From NCBI GenBank assembly GCA_030831265.1, contig JAURLM010000183.1:1-15129 (forward strand): a stretch of DNA of 15,129 nt, read 5' to 3'. Numbering within the stretch: the first letter of the stretch is position 1; every line of letters begins with the position of its first letter. Positions 6,987 through 14,153 of this stretch are shown piece by piece. Made by a program: the position numbers and the translations under genes. The notes beneath the pieces were generated by a model. The model did no database searches. It was given only the letters and a program-made list of their open reading frames with translations, and was not told the DNA's origin. The DNA is from Chloroflexota bacterium. Its GTDB lineage: Bacteria; Chloroflexota; Dehalococcoidia; Lucifugimonadales; Lucifugimonadaceae.

Positions 6987-8462
6987 TTAGCCCACCGCGC
7001 CCTCAAGCGAAACCTTCAGTAGCTGGCTGGCTTCCATCGCAAACTCAAACGGCAGTTCGCGAATCACGTCACGGCTCCAGCCGGTGATGATCATGTGGTG
7101 TGCCTCTTCTTCCGAGATACCTCGTTGCATCAGGTAGAAGAGTTGTTCGTCACTGACCTTCGAAGTTGAAGCCTCGTGCTCCAGCCTTGCAGTAGGGTTC
7201 TGCACCTCAATGTACGGCACAGTGTGTGCGCCGCATTTGTCACCTATGAGCAGCGAGTCACATTGTGTGTGGTTGGTGGCGTTCTCAGCACCGGGCATGA
7301 TCTTGACCTGCCCGCGGTAGGTGTTCTGGCCGAATCCGGCAGAGATGCCCTTGGCGACGATGGTGCTCTTGGTGTTCCGGCCCATGTGAATCATCTTGGT
7401 ACCGGTGTCTGCCTGCTGGTGATTGTTCGCCAGCGCAACAGAGTAGAACTCGCCGACCGAGTCATCACCCTTCAGGATGACGCTCGGGTACTTCCACGTG
7501 ATTGCGGAACCTGTCTCAACCTGCGTCCAGGAGATCTTTGCGCGGTCATCTGCCCTGCCGCGCTTTGTGACGAAGTTATAGACCCCACCAACGCCTTCTT
7601 TTGTGCCGGGGAACCAGTTCTGGACTGTCGAGTACTTGATCTCGGAATCATCCAGGGCAACAAGTTCCACTACAGCGGCGTGCAACTGGCTGGTCTTGCG
7701 AACCGGGGCCGTGCAGCCTTCGAGATAGCTAACGCTGGCGCCCTTGTCGGCGACGATGAGCGTGCGTTCGAACTGGCCGGAACCTTCCGTGTTGATACGG
7801 AAGTAGGTCATCAACTCGATCGGACACTTCACGCCGGGTGGGATGTACGCGAAAGAGCCATCGCTGAACACCGCGGAGTTAAGCGTGGCGAAGAAGTTGT
7901 CGGTGTATGGGACTACCGAGCCGAGGTACTTCTTCACGAGTTCAGGATGCTTCTGCACGGCCTCGTTGAACGAACAGAAAATGATTCCAAGCTCTTCCAG
8001 CTTGTCGGCAAATGTGGTGGCGACCGAAACGCTGTCGAATACTGCGTCAACAGCCACACCGGCCAACTTCTGCCGCTCATGCAAAGGCACGCCAAGTTTT
8101 TCAAACGCCTCGAGCAGTTCGGGATCAACCTCGTCCATGCTCTTTGGAGCGGCATCCTTGCTCCTGGGCGCTGAGTAGTAATACATGTCCTGGTAGTCGA
8201 TTGCCGGGTACTTGACCTTCGCCCACGTAGGCTCTGCGTCATTCGCTTCCAGCTTCAGCCAGTGCTTATATGCCCTGAGACGCCATTCGAGCAGCCATTC
8301 AGGTTCGTTCTTCTTGGCTGAGATGAAGCGTACCGTGTCCTCATTCAGCCCCTTAGGAGCCATGTCAGACTCGACATCCGTCACGAAGCCCCACCGATAC
8401 TCCATGCCGGAGAGGTCGGTTTCCCTGGAGATGCTTGACGGTGGTGTTTTTGAGCTAGTCAT
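6987..8462 (-). CDS. sufB: SufB, Fe-S cluster assembly scaffold subunit
   Basis: SufB is the subunit on which clusters are built within SufBC2D. The 491-residue product contains the family landmarks NFFATLNSAVFSDGSFAYIP (189-208), a cysteine-bearing VSYLEGCTAP segment (C250), HTQCDSLLIGDKCGAHTVPY with C401 and C410, and TSKVSDEQLFYLMQRGISEEEAHHMI with E439. C410 and E439 correspond to C405 and E434 of E. coli SufB, which are implicated in cluster formation. It is the first gene of the operon. The ATG at 8462 is preceded by no obvious Shine-Dalgarno site; later starts (M20 or beyond) would shorten the N-terminus before the conserved region and cannot be excluded. A promoter and IscR-like box lie about 40-100 bases upstream. 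Confidence 0.96.
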   Translation of the reverse strand: MTSSKTPPSSISRETDLSGMEYRWGFVTDVESDMAPKGLNEDTVRFISAKKNEPEWLLEWRLRAYKHWLKLEANDAEPTWAKVKYPAIDYQDMYYYSAPRSKDAAPKSMDEVDPELLEAFEKLGVPLHERQKLAGVAVDAVFDSVSVATTFADKLEELGIIFCSFNEAVQKHPELVKKYLGSVVPYTDNFFATLNSAVFSDGSFAYIPPGVKCPIELMTYFRINTEGSGQFERTLIVADKGASVSYLEGCTAPVRKTSQLHAAVVELVALDDSEIKYSTVQNWFPGTKEGVGGVYNFVTKRGRADDRAKISWTQVETGSAITWKYPSVILKGDDSVGEFYSVALANNHQQADTGTKMIHMGRNTKSTIVAKGISAGFGQNTYRGQVKIMPGAENATNHTQCDSLLIGDKCGAHTVPYIEVQNPTARLEHEASTSKVSDEQLFYLMQRGISEEEAHHMIITGWSRDVIRELPFEFAMEASQLLKVSLEGAVG

Positions 8463-8491
8463 AAATGCACGTCTGTTTTCAGGCAGTTTCT

Positions 8492-8512
8492 GTCAGGAAC
8501 AGTATTCCTGAC
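8492..8512. repeat. Palindrome GTCAGGAA - 5 bases - TTCCTGAC in the sufB leader
   Basis: Perfect eight-base arms, GTCAGGAA (8492-8499) and TTCCTGAC (8505-8512), flank CAGTA. The right arm is also the left arm of the IscR-like box at 8504-8528, so three half-sites with the core TCAGG/CCTGA lie in a row. It may be a second dimer site for the same regulator, downstream of the predicted transcription start. Confidence 0.5.
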
Positions 8513-8528
8513 CGTTTTAGTCAGGTAT
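8504..8528. promoter_or_regulatory. IscR type 1-like operator upstream of sufB
   Basis: The plus strand reads ATTCCTGACC (8504-8513), GTTTT (8514-8518), AGTCAGGTAT (8519-8528). Against the E. coli type 1 IscR box as I know it (left arm ATASYYGACT, centre RWWWY, right arm AGTCRRSTAT) 23 of 25 positions agree; the mismatches are the third and tenth bases. In E. coli this class of site is bound by [2Fe-2S]-loaded IscR and represses cluster assembly genes when clusters are plentiful. Here the box covers the start point predicted from the promoter at 8532-8560, the position expected for repression. No Rrf2-family gene lies in the window, so the regulator must be elsewhere. Confidence 0.6.
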
Positions 8529-8531
8529 TAA

Positions 8532-8560
8532 ATACTATGACTGGTCAGCGAGCCAGTCAA
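8532..8560 (-). promoter_or_regulatory. Probable sigma70-type promoter of the suf operon
   Basis: On the minus strand TTGACT (8560-8555, five of six bases of the consensus -35) is followed after exactly 17 bases by TAGTAT (8537-8532, four of six of the -10). Transcription would start near 8525, inside the IscR-like box, leaving a leader of about 60 bases before sufB. The spacing and placement support it more than the hexamer quality alone. Confidence 0.5.
8538..8559. repeat. Palindrome TGACTGG - 8 bases - CCAGTCA within the suf promoter
   Basis: Perfect seven-base arms at 8538-8544 and 8553-8559 with TCAGCGAG between them. It overlaps the -35 hexamer and fills the spacer of the predicted suf promoter, a typical operator position. 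The GACT/AGTC cores resemble the half-sites of the IscR-like box but with wider spacing. Confidence 0.45.
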
Positions 8561-8576
8561 CGAATTTCGGCAGTAC

Positions 8577-8603
8577 CCGCAAGGTTGTTAGAGGTTCTTG
8601 CGG
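8577..8603. repeat. Hairpin CCGCAAG - 13 bases - CTTGCGG upstream of the suf promoter
   Basis: Perfect seven-base arms at 8577-8583 and 8597-8603 enclose a 13-base loop that contains GGTT twice. No T tract follows on either strand, so it is not a standard terminator. It may be another protein site or a boundary structure. Confidence 0.35.
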
Positions 8604-8807
8604 CTAAATTCGCGCAGCGGCACATCCAGATTCCTATGCGAAGTGCACAGAAGGGCTGACTGATGTTGTCACAGCTACCGTACGGCGCAAATATGTTTGG
8701 TGTGAGATTAATCATTCACGGGAATAGCACGGAGAATGCCGCACTGTGCTGGAACCGGGCATAGAGTGGGTGTTAGAGCCACTTGTTGACAGTGGAGTGA
8801 TGACACG

Positions 8808-9482
8808 GTGCCCGAAAACCTGCCGCATCCCGAAGAATTCCCAGGCGAAGCGCGACTGAGGCAGTTCGAAGGCGTTTTGCGGCAGTACGGCGTGCCGCAA
8901 CGCATTGTGAATGCCATGCTCATGGTGCCGCGTGAAAAGTTCGTGCCGCCTAGTCACCGGTCATGGGCCTATGCGGACACCTCACTCGCTATCGAATACA
9001 ACCAGACCATCTCGCAGCCATCACTTGTCGGCAGGATGGTCGACGCGCTCAAGACAAGACCCGACCACACGGTGTTGGATGTCGGCACAGGCTCCGGGTA
9101 TCAGGCGGCGATCCTGTCGAAACTGGTGCGTCGAGTTGTTTCGGTGGAACGCGTACCGGAACTTGTCGAATCGTCGACACGGGTGCTGGCCGAACTCGGA
9201 TGCTCAAACATTGAGGTTCATCTTGCGGGAGATGAACTGGGCTGGCCGGATGATGCGCCGTACGACGGGATCGTGGTCGGTGCGGCTGCGCCGGAGGTTC
9301 CAGCGGCGCTCGTCGAACAGTTAAAAATCGGCAGTCGGCTTGTGATACCTGTCGGCGGGCAGGATATGCAGAACATATACGTCGTAGAACGCACGAAGTC
9401 GGGACATCATCAATCCGTTATGGAAGCGGTGAAATTCGTCCCTCTTGTTGGAAAAGGTGCGTGGTCTGACCGAATGGATTAG
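8808..9482 (+). CDS. pcm: Protein-L-isoaspartate O-methyltransferase
   Basis: The enzyme uses S-adenosylmethionine to methylate isoaspartyl residues in damaged proteins, starting their repair in the cytoplasm. The 224-residue product is of usual length. It shows the PCMT region QTISQPSLVGRM (66-77), SAM-binding motif I VLDVGTGSGYQAAILS (89-104), the acidic post-I residue E114 in VSVER, and YDGIVVGAAAPEVP (152-165). The start is a GTG at 8808, ten bases after GGAG (8794-8797); an ATG at 8800 is in another frame. The gene diverges from sufB and is followed by gatB on the same strand after 159 bases. I see no sequence evidence that it belongs to the SUF regulon. Confidence 0.93.
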   Translation: MPENLPHPEEFPGEARLRQFEGVLRQYGVPQRIVNAMLMVPREKFVPPSHRSWAYADTSLAIEYNQTISQPSLVGRMVDALKTRPDHTVLDVGTGSGYQAAILSKLVRRVVSVERVPELVESSTRVLAELGCSNIEVHLAGDELGWPDDAPYDGIVVGAAAPEVPAALVEQLKIGSRLVIPVGGQDMQNIYVVERTKSGHHQSVMEAVKFVPLVGKGAWSDRMD

Positions 9483-9532
9483 TTGCTGACACCGGCTGCG
9501 ACTCCGGTTTGCCGGGTGCGAGTCCTGCAACT
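9481..9532 (+). repeat. Nested inverted repeats after pcm
   Basis: AGTTGC (9481-9486), overlapping the pcm stop, can pair with GCAACT (9527-9532). Inside, CACCGGC can pair with GCCGGGTG apart from one bulged base, or CCGG-TTTG-CCGG (9504-9515) can form a smaller hairpin. A T tract is lacking, so this would not be a classic terminator, but it could act as a transcript-end structure between pcm and gatB. Confidence 0.35.
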
Positions 9533-9641
9533 GCACCGACTATTCTGCGTTTGGCTCATGCACCGCGTGCCACAATTGGCTACACTCGAACATCGACGCT
9601 GCTCGCGTCCAAAAATCCCACCAACCTGCCACTTGAGAAAT

Positions 9642-11138
9642 ATGACCGAATACGAAGCAGTCATCGGCCTGGAAACACACGTTCAACTGAACACAAAGAG
9701 CAAGATGTTCAGCAATTCCAGCGCGGAATACCAGTCCGCCGATCCGAATACCATTGTTGACCCGGTGAGCCTCGCCTTGCCCGGTACGCTCCCTGTCGTG
9801 AACCGCAAGGCGGTGGAAAGCGCTATCAAGATTGGCCTTGCGCTGGGTTGCCAGATTGCCAGCGTCACCAAGTTCGACCGCAAGCAGTACAACTACCCTG
9901 ACCTGCTCAAGGGTTACCAGATATCCCAGTTCGATGAGCCGATCTGCTTCGAGGGTCACCTTGAACTGCCGGGAGATAACCCGCGTACCGTCCGTATCAA
10001 CCGCGTTCACATGGAAGAGGACGTGGCGAAACTGGTGCATGTTGACGGCCTGGCGGGCAAATCCGGCTATGCACTGATGGACGTGAACCGCGCAGGCGTT
10101 CCGCTGATGGAGATTGTCACGGAACCGGACCTCCGAAGCGCCGAAGATGTCGTCGCATACATCGAGTCATTACAGTCGATCATCCGCTACCTCGGAGTCG
10201 GCACGGCGAACATGGAAGAAGGTTCGTTCCGCTGCGATGCCAACATCAGCGTTCGACCGAAGGGCACGGAAACGCTGGGAACAAAGGTCGAAGTGAAGAA
10301 CATGAACCGCATCTCCGCGGTGGCTCGCGCAGTTACCTACGAGATCGAGCGGCAGATCCGCGCCATCGAGACCGGCGAGCGCATTGTGCAGGAGACGCGT
10401 GGCTGGAACGATGGCACAGGCAAGACTGTTGTGCAGCGCAGTAAGGAAGAGGCGAACGACTATCGCTACTTCCCGGAGCCGGATATTCCACCACTTGAGA
10501 TTGGCCGCGAATGGGTGGACGAGCTTCAAGCTGAGTTGCCAGAGCTCCCGGCGCAGCGCAAGGCGCGGCTGATAGCAGATTTCGGGCTTTCCGAGTACGA
10601 CGCTCGACTGATTACTTCAACGCGCACTACAGCGGAATACTTCGAAGAGACTATCGCTGTAGGGCCAACTGGAAACGCGGAGAGCCGCCTGCAATTCGCC
10701 AAGGAGACAGCGAACTGGCTGAACGGTGAAATCGCACGCCTGATGAACGTGGATTCGATAAATGACGTATCTGCCACGAAGGTTAAGCCATTGTCACTGG
10801 CAAACCTGATTGCACGTGTGATGAAGCGTGAGCTGAATAGCAACACCGGCAAGCAGGTTTTCGAGGAGATGTGGAAGACCGGGGCCGAACCTGAGGCGAT
10901 CATCGAAGAGCGCGGGCTTGGAATGGTTAGCGATACAGGTGCGCTGGAACCTGCTGTGGATCAGGCGATTGCTGATAACGCGGCTGCGGTCAAGGATTAT
11001 CTTGGCGGCAAGGAGACTGCGGTCCGGTTCCTGATGGGACAGGTGATGAAGGCGACGAAGGGCCAGGCTGACCCGCCAATGGTGCTGAAGATGCTTCGCG
11101 AAAAGCTGGAAACACTGAAGGCCAACGCGGGCGAATAG
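9642..11138 (+). CDS. gatB: Aspartyl/glutamyl-tRNA(Asn/Gln) amidotransferase subunit B
   Basis: GatB is the tRNA-binding and kinase subunit of GatCAB, which turns Glu-tRNA(Gln) or Asp-tRNA(Asn) into the correct amidated form. The 498-residue product has the family landmarks YEAVIGLETHVQL at the N-terminus, RKQYNYPDLLKGYQISQ, HMEEDVAKL, DVNRAGVPLMEIVTEPD, NMEEGSFRCDANIS, KVEVKNMNR and YRYFPEPDIPPLEI, then a C-terminal YqeY-like helical domain. The frame is open upstream to 9483, but the ATG at 9642 (MTEYEAVIGLE) is the family start and the extension looks non-coding. The N-terminal KMFSNSS and DPVSLALPG segments lack the four zinc cysteines seen in many GatB proteins, as also in the Staphylococcus aureus type. 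gatA and gatC are not adjacent. Confidence 0.96.
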   Translation: MTEYEAVIGLETHVQLNTKSKMFSNSSAEYQSADPNTIVDPVSLALPGTLPVVNRKAVESAIKIGLALGCQIASVTKFDRKQYNYPDLLKGYQISQFDEPICFEGHLELPGDNPRTVRINRVHMEEDVAKLVHVDGLAGKSGYALMDVNRAGVPLMEIVTEPDLRSAEDVVAYIESLQSIIRYLGVGTANMEEGSFRCDANISVRPKGTETLGTKVEVKNMNRISAVARAVTYEIERQIRAIETGERIVQETRGWNDGTGKTVVQRSKEEANDYRYFPEPDIPPLEIGREWVDELQAELPELPAQRKARLIADFGLSEYDARLITSTRTTAEYFEETIAVGPTGNAESRLQFAKETANWLNGEIARLMNVDSINDVSATKVKPLSLANLIARVMKRELNSNTGKQVFEEMWKTGAEPEAIIEERGLGMVSDTGALEPAVDQAIADNAAAVKDYLGGKETAVRFLMGQVMKATKGQADPPMVLKMLREKLETLKANAGE

Positions 11139-11271
11139 CGCGAAATTGACGATCTGTTTCGCCAGCATGTAGTTCCGGGTGGTGTCATCCGGGCGATGAA
11201 AGCGTTACAGTAGAAAGGTTGTTTGAAAATGCCCATGCTGCCGCTACGTTTTGATGAGCGGCAACCTGTCC

Positions 11272-11275
11272 GGAG
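11272..11275 (+). promoter_or_regulatory. Ribosome binding site choosing the secG start
   Basis: GGAG lies five bases before the ATG at 11281. It favours this ATG over the in-frame TTG at 11251 and ATG at 11254, which have no such site and would add ten or nine polar residues before the first membrane helix. Confidence 0.5.
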
Positions 11276-11280
11276 TCACG

Positions 11281-11499
11281 ATGAGCCAAACCGCATTCAA
11301 CTTAATCCTTACTGGCCTGGGCCTCGCTCTCATTGGAGTGCTCCTGCTCCAGGTACGCGGCAACGCCGGCGAAATCTTCGGTCAGGCTGAGAGCACATTC
11401 CGCTCCCGACGCGGTGTCGAACGACTGTTGTTTCGGGCGACCATCGTGCTCGCGGTAATCTTCATGGCCGTCGCAATCATCAACGTACGGCTTTCCTGA
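11281..11499 (+). CDS. secG: SecG, preprotein translocase subunit
   Basis: The 72-residue protein has two membrane helices, about residues 6-23 and 50-68, joined by the loop LLLQVRGNAGEIFGQAESTFRSRRG split around a GNAGEIFG core. This layout (helix ending in LQ, Gly-rich stretch, small and aromatic residues, an SRRG-type basic turn, second helix beginning RATIVLA) is that of SecG, which assists SecYE in moving proteins across the membrane. The length is usual. The gene follows gatB by 142 bases and converges on cysS with a 24-base gap; no T-rich terminator is visible in that gap. Confidence 0.85.
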   Translation: MSQTAFNLILTGLGLALIGVLLLQVRGNAGEIFGQAESTFRSRRGVERLLFRATIVLAVIFMAVAIINVRLS

Positions 11500-11523
11500 G
11501 AGCGGATAAATTCCCGCCACAAC

Positions 11524-12894
11524 CTAGATTCTCGACCAGGTTGTTCCTGACGGCCCATCTGCGATAGCGATTCCCGCTTCCTGCAACCGGTCGCGTATGG
11601 CATCTGCGTCCGCCCACCGGCGTTCGGTGCGCGCAGTTGCCCGGTCTGCGATCAACTGCTCAACCTCGTCAGCGGTGATTCCGCCTACCTGTTCTTCCTG
11701 CTCCGGCTCCTCCAGCGTGAGGCCAAAAACACCGGTGATCTCACTCAGCACGTTCTTCAGCGAGCTTATGTCATGTCCTGCGCCATGCTCACGGTTGATT
11801 GCGTGACAGACATCAAAAAGCGCAGCGATGGCACGCGGAGTGTTCAGGTCATCATCCATCGCTTCTACAAACCGCTGCCGCAGCGGAGTAGCGTCAAACT
11901 TTTCTCCCCCTGAATGCGGCGTGACGTTGTTGGCGATGCGAATTGACCGAAGCGCAGTCTCGGCCTGGTCAAAACTGGTGTCGATGAGGACCGATGGGCT
12001 GCGGTAGTGACTTTGCAGAACCCACAAGCGGATTGCGTCTGACGAATACTTTGCGCGGGCGTCCTGCACAGTGACTACGTTGCCGAGCGACTTGCTCATC
12101 TTTTCGTCACCGGCCAGCTTCAAGAGACCGTTGTGCACCCAGAACTGGGAAAACGGGTTTACGCCAAGTGCAGTTTCGGTCTGGGCAAGTTCGTTCTCGT
12201 GGTGCGGGAAGATAAGATCAAGCCCGCCGCCGTGAATATCGATCTGCCTGCCAAGATGGTGATTGGCCATCGCCGAGCATTCGATGTGCCAGCCCGGTCG
12301 TCCCTGCCCCCACGGACTGTCCCACGCAGGTTCCCCGGCTTTCGATGCTTTCCAGAGGGCGAAATCAGCCGGGTCTTCCTTGTGCTCTTCATTGTCGAAG
12401 CGCGTGCCTTCCAGCATGTCCTCAAGCGTGCGACGACTCAGCTTGCCGTAGTCCGCATCCGAGCGCACCCGGAAATAGACTGAATCATCCGCCTCGTACG
12501 CGGCACCCCGCTCAATCAGTGTTTCGATCATCGCGATGATCTCTGGGATCTCTTCGGTAGCACGCGGGTGGACAGTCGCCCGGCGCACATTCAGGGCATC
12601 CATGTCTTCAAAGAATGCGGCTATGTTGCGTTCTGACAGTTCTTCCGGGGTGACGCCATCCTGGTTCGCACGGTTGATGATCTTGTCATCAACATCGGTG
12701 AAGTTCTGGACGCGCTTTACTTTCAGACCCTTGAATTCAAGGTACCGGTGAAGCACGTCGAACACGATGCTGCTCAGTGCGTGGCCCAGGTGCGGACGGT
12801 CATTGGTGGTGACTCCGCAGACGTACATCAGGACTTCTTCGCCAAGCGGCGTAAATTCGTGACGGGTGCGAGTGAGTGTGTTGTAAAGACGCAT
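11524..12894 (-). CDS. cysS: Cysteinyl-tRNA synthetase
   Basis: This class I synthetase charges tRNA(Cys). The 456-residue protein carries the HIGH-type motif HLGH (35-38) within CGVTTNDRPHLGHA, the KMSKS motif (265-269), and the four zinc ligands C26, C206, H231 and E235, matching C28, C209, H234 and E238 of E. coli. A DALR-like helical domain follows (from about residue 315), and the C-terminal ADEVEQLIADRATARTERRW segment is the usual ending. The substrate loop reads CGVTTND instead of the commoner CGPTVYD. It starts 23 bases after ispDF on the same strand, a neighbour arrangement (ispD, ispF, cysS) known from other bacteria, and is probably in one operon with it. Retention of the anticodon-recognition end argues against the mycothiol ligase MshC. 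Confidence 0.96.
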   Translation of the reverse strand: MRLYNTLTRTRHEFTPLGEEVLMYVCGVTTNDRPHLGHALSSIVFDVLHRYLEFKGLKVKRVQNFTDVDDKIINRANQDGVTPEELSERNIAAFFEDMDALNVRRATVHPRATEEIPEIIAMIETLIERGAAYEADDSVYFRVRSDADYGKLSRRTLEDMLEGTRFDNEEHKEDPADFALWKASKAGEPAWDSPWGQGRPGWHIECSAMANHHLGRQIDIHGGGLDLIFPHHENELAQTETALGVNPFSQFWVHNGLLKLAGDEKMSKSLGNVVTVQDARAKYSSDAIRLWVLQSHYRSPSVLIDTSFDQAETALRSIRIANNVTPHSGGEKFDATPLRQRFVEAMDDDLNTPRAIAALFDVCHAINREHGAGHDISSLKNVLSEITGVFGLTLEEPEQEEQVGGITADEVEQLIADRATARTERRWADADAIRDRLQEAGIAIADGPSGTTWSRI

Positions 12895-12917
12895 GCTGCT
12901 CTGATGTGCGAAACGGG

Positions 12918-14153
12918 TTACGGGCGGGTTGAAACGAGGGTTGCGATGGCCTGGGCTGCGATGCCTTTGCCTTCGCCGATAGCACCGACGTGGTCTGTTG
13001 AGGTCACCTTGATGTTAACCGAGGCACGGTCAAGACCGGTCACTGAGGCAATACGATCACGAATTGCCTCAACATACCCGGATAAACGCGGTCGCTGGGC
13101 GATGATAGTAGCATCGACATGCTCTGCTTCCCAACCGGCCTGGCTTATCTTTGAAAGCGCACGCCGGGTCAACTCGGCGCTGTCGATACCTTTCAGTGAC
13201 TCGTCTGAAGATGGGAAGTTTGATCCCATGTCGCCAAGCCCTGCCGCACCAAGCAGCGCAGAAGTGACTGCGTGCAGTAGCACGTCTCCGTCCGAATGAC
13301 CGGCGAGGCTGAACTCATACGGAATGTCTACGCCACCGAGTCGCAGCGGCCCGCCATTGCTGAGAGCGTGCCCGTCAAACCCGGTTCCCCAGCGCCGTCG
13401 TTCGCCTGTCACTGGCTGTCCGGCGCGTCGGTCATAGATGGCTTCTGCCAGTGCCATGTCACCCGGCGTAGTGATCTTGATGTTGTCGTAGTCACCATCG
13501 AATACAGTGACATCTCCACCGTTTTGCTCGACCATCGAAGCATCATCGGTCACGTCAGCGGTTACTGCTGTATGGGCGGATGTGAGTACAGATGCACGGA
13601 ATATTTGCGGTGTCTGGACAGCGCGTAATGTACTGCGGTCAGGTGTTGCGGTGACGTGTTCACCGGCAACCTGCTTGACCGTGTCCTTTAGGGGAACGGA
13701 TGCGACGGTAGCTCCGGTTGCCTGCGCTGCGACAAGCCCGCGTGCAATCATCGCTTCGTCTATGTATGGCCGCGCACCGTCATGTATCAACAGCCATTCA
13801 AAATCGACACCGGCCGCTTGCAGTGCTTCGATACCGATGCGAACTGAATCCTGGCGTCGTGAACCACCGGTCGTGACGCAGACAATTTTTCGGTCATCAG
13901 CATTGGCGATCGCTTCTCGACCTGCAGCAATATTGTGGTCGGCGAAGACTACGCATATGTGGTCAACCTGCTGGCTCTGCTGCATCACCCGCAGAGAGTG
14001 TGTGAAGACAGGAAGCCCCCGCAGCATCGATAGTTGCTTGTCCTTGCCGCCCATCCTTGAGCTTGTCCCAGCAGCAAGGATAATTGCGGCGACTTTTCTG
14101 TTTGGGTCAGTTGGGCTTTTTGCGTTGCTCAATTCAGGATGCTCTCTATCCAC
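12918..14153 (-). CDS. ispDF: Bifunctional IspD/IspF enzyme of the MEP isoprenoid pathway
   Basis: The 411-residue fusion carries two non-consecutive steps of the MEP pathway: cytidylyl transfer to MEP (IspD) and cyclisation of the CDP-ME phosphate to MEcPP (IspF). Residues 21-240 are IspD: AAIILAAGTSSRMGGKDKQ, HDGARPY (124-130), RAVQTPQIF (177-185), DDASMVE and NIKITTPGD. Residues 255-408 are IspF: GTGFDGH with D260 and H262, AGHSDGDVLLHA with the metal histidine H294, GDMGSNFP and a C-terminal GIAAQAIATLV. The CDP-binding tail is TSTDHVGAIGEGKG, where many IspF proteins have a TTE and GRGEG pattern. The start ATG at 14153 overlaps the upstream VTT gene by 25 bases; a TTG at codon 8, which overlaps that gene's stop, is an alternative. 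IspE is not in the window. Confidence 0.95.
   Translation of the reverse strand: MDREHPELSNAKSPTDPNRKVAAIILAAGTSSRMGGKDKQLSMLRGLPVFTHSLRVMQQSQQVDHICVVFADHNIAAGREAIANADDRKIVCVTTGGSRRQDSVRIGIEALQAAGVDFEWLLIHDGARPYIDEAMIARGLVAAQATGATVASVPLKDTVKQVAGEHVTATPDRSTLRAVQTPQIFRASVLTSAHTAVTADVTDDASMVEQNGGDVTVFDGDYDNIKITTPGDMALAEAIYDRRAGQPVTGERRRWGTGFDGHALSNGGPLRLGGVDIPYEFSLAGHSDGDVLLHAVTSALLGAAGLGDMGSNFPSSDESLKGIDSAELTRRALSKISQAGWEAEHVDATIIAQRPRLSGYVEAIRDRIASVTGLDRASVNIKVTSTDHVGAIGEGKGIAAQAIATLVSTRP

Larger units (their letters stand above)
8463..8807. other. Divergent control region between sufB and pcm
   Basis: These 345 bases hold no believable gene. The half next to sufB (8480-8605) is packed with palindromes, a promoter-like sequence and an IscR-like box, each listed separately. 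The half next to pcm (about 8605-8790) shows no repeat or strong promoter; a TTGACA at 8785-8790 is too close to the pcm start to be its -35 element. Confidence 0.6.

Noticed and set aside
7176..8174. A 332-codon open frame antisense to sufB
   Set aside because: It lies wholly inside the confidently assigned sufB gene, its product resembles no family I recognise, and its base pattern follows from the sufB codons on the other strand.
8463..8807. A small regulator gene (SufR or Rrf2 type) upstream of sufB
   Set aside because: No frame in the gap encodes a helix-turn-helix or conserved cysteines; the short frames there contain no recognisable domain.
9481..9556. A tRNA gene
   Set aside because: Only a T-arm-like segment and a short outer stem exist; there is no anticodon arm or D arm in the right place and the element is far too short.
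9483..9641. N-terminal extension of GatB from a TTG
   Set aside because: The 53 extra residues are Cys/Arg/Pro-rich and unlike GatB, whose normal start is the ATG at 9642.
11140..11162. Hairpin GCGAAA - 11 bases - TTTCGC after gatB as a terminator
   Set aside because: The six-base stem is weak and no T tract follows.
11500..11523. Bidirectional terminator between secG and cysS
   Set aside because: Only a four-base GCGG/CCGC pairing is present in the gap, which is likely by chance.
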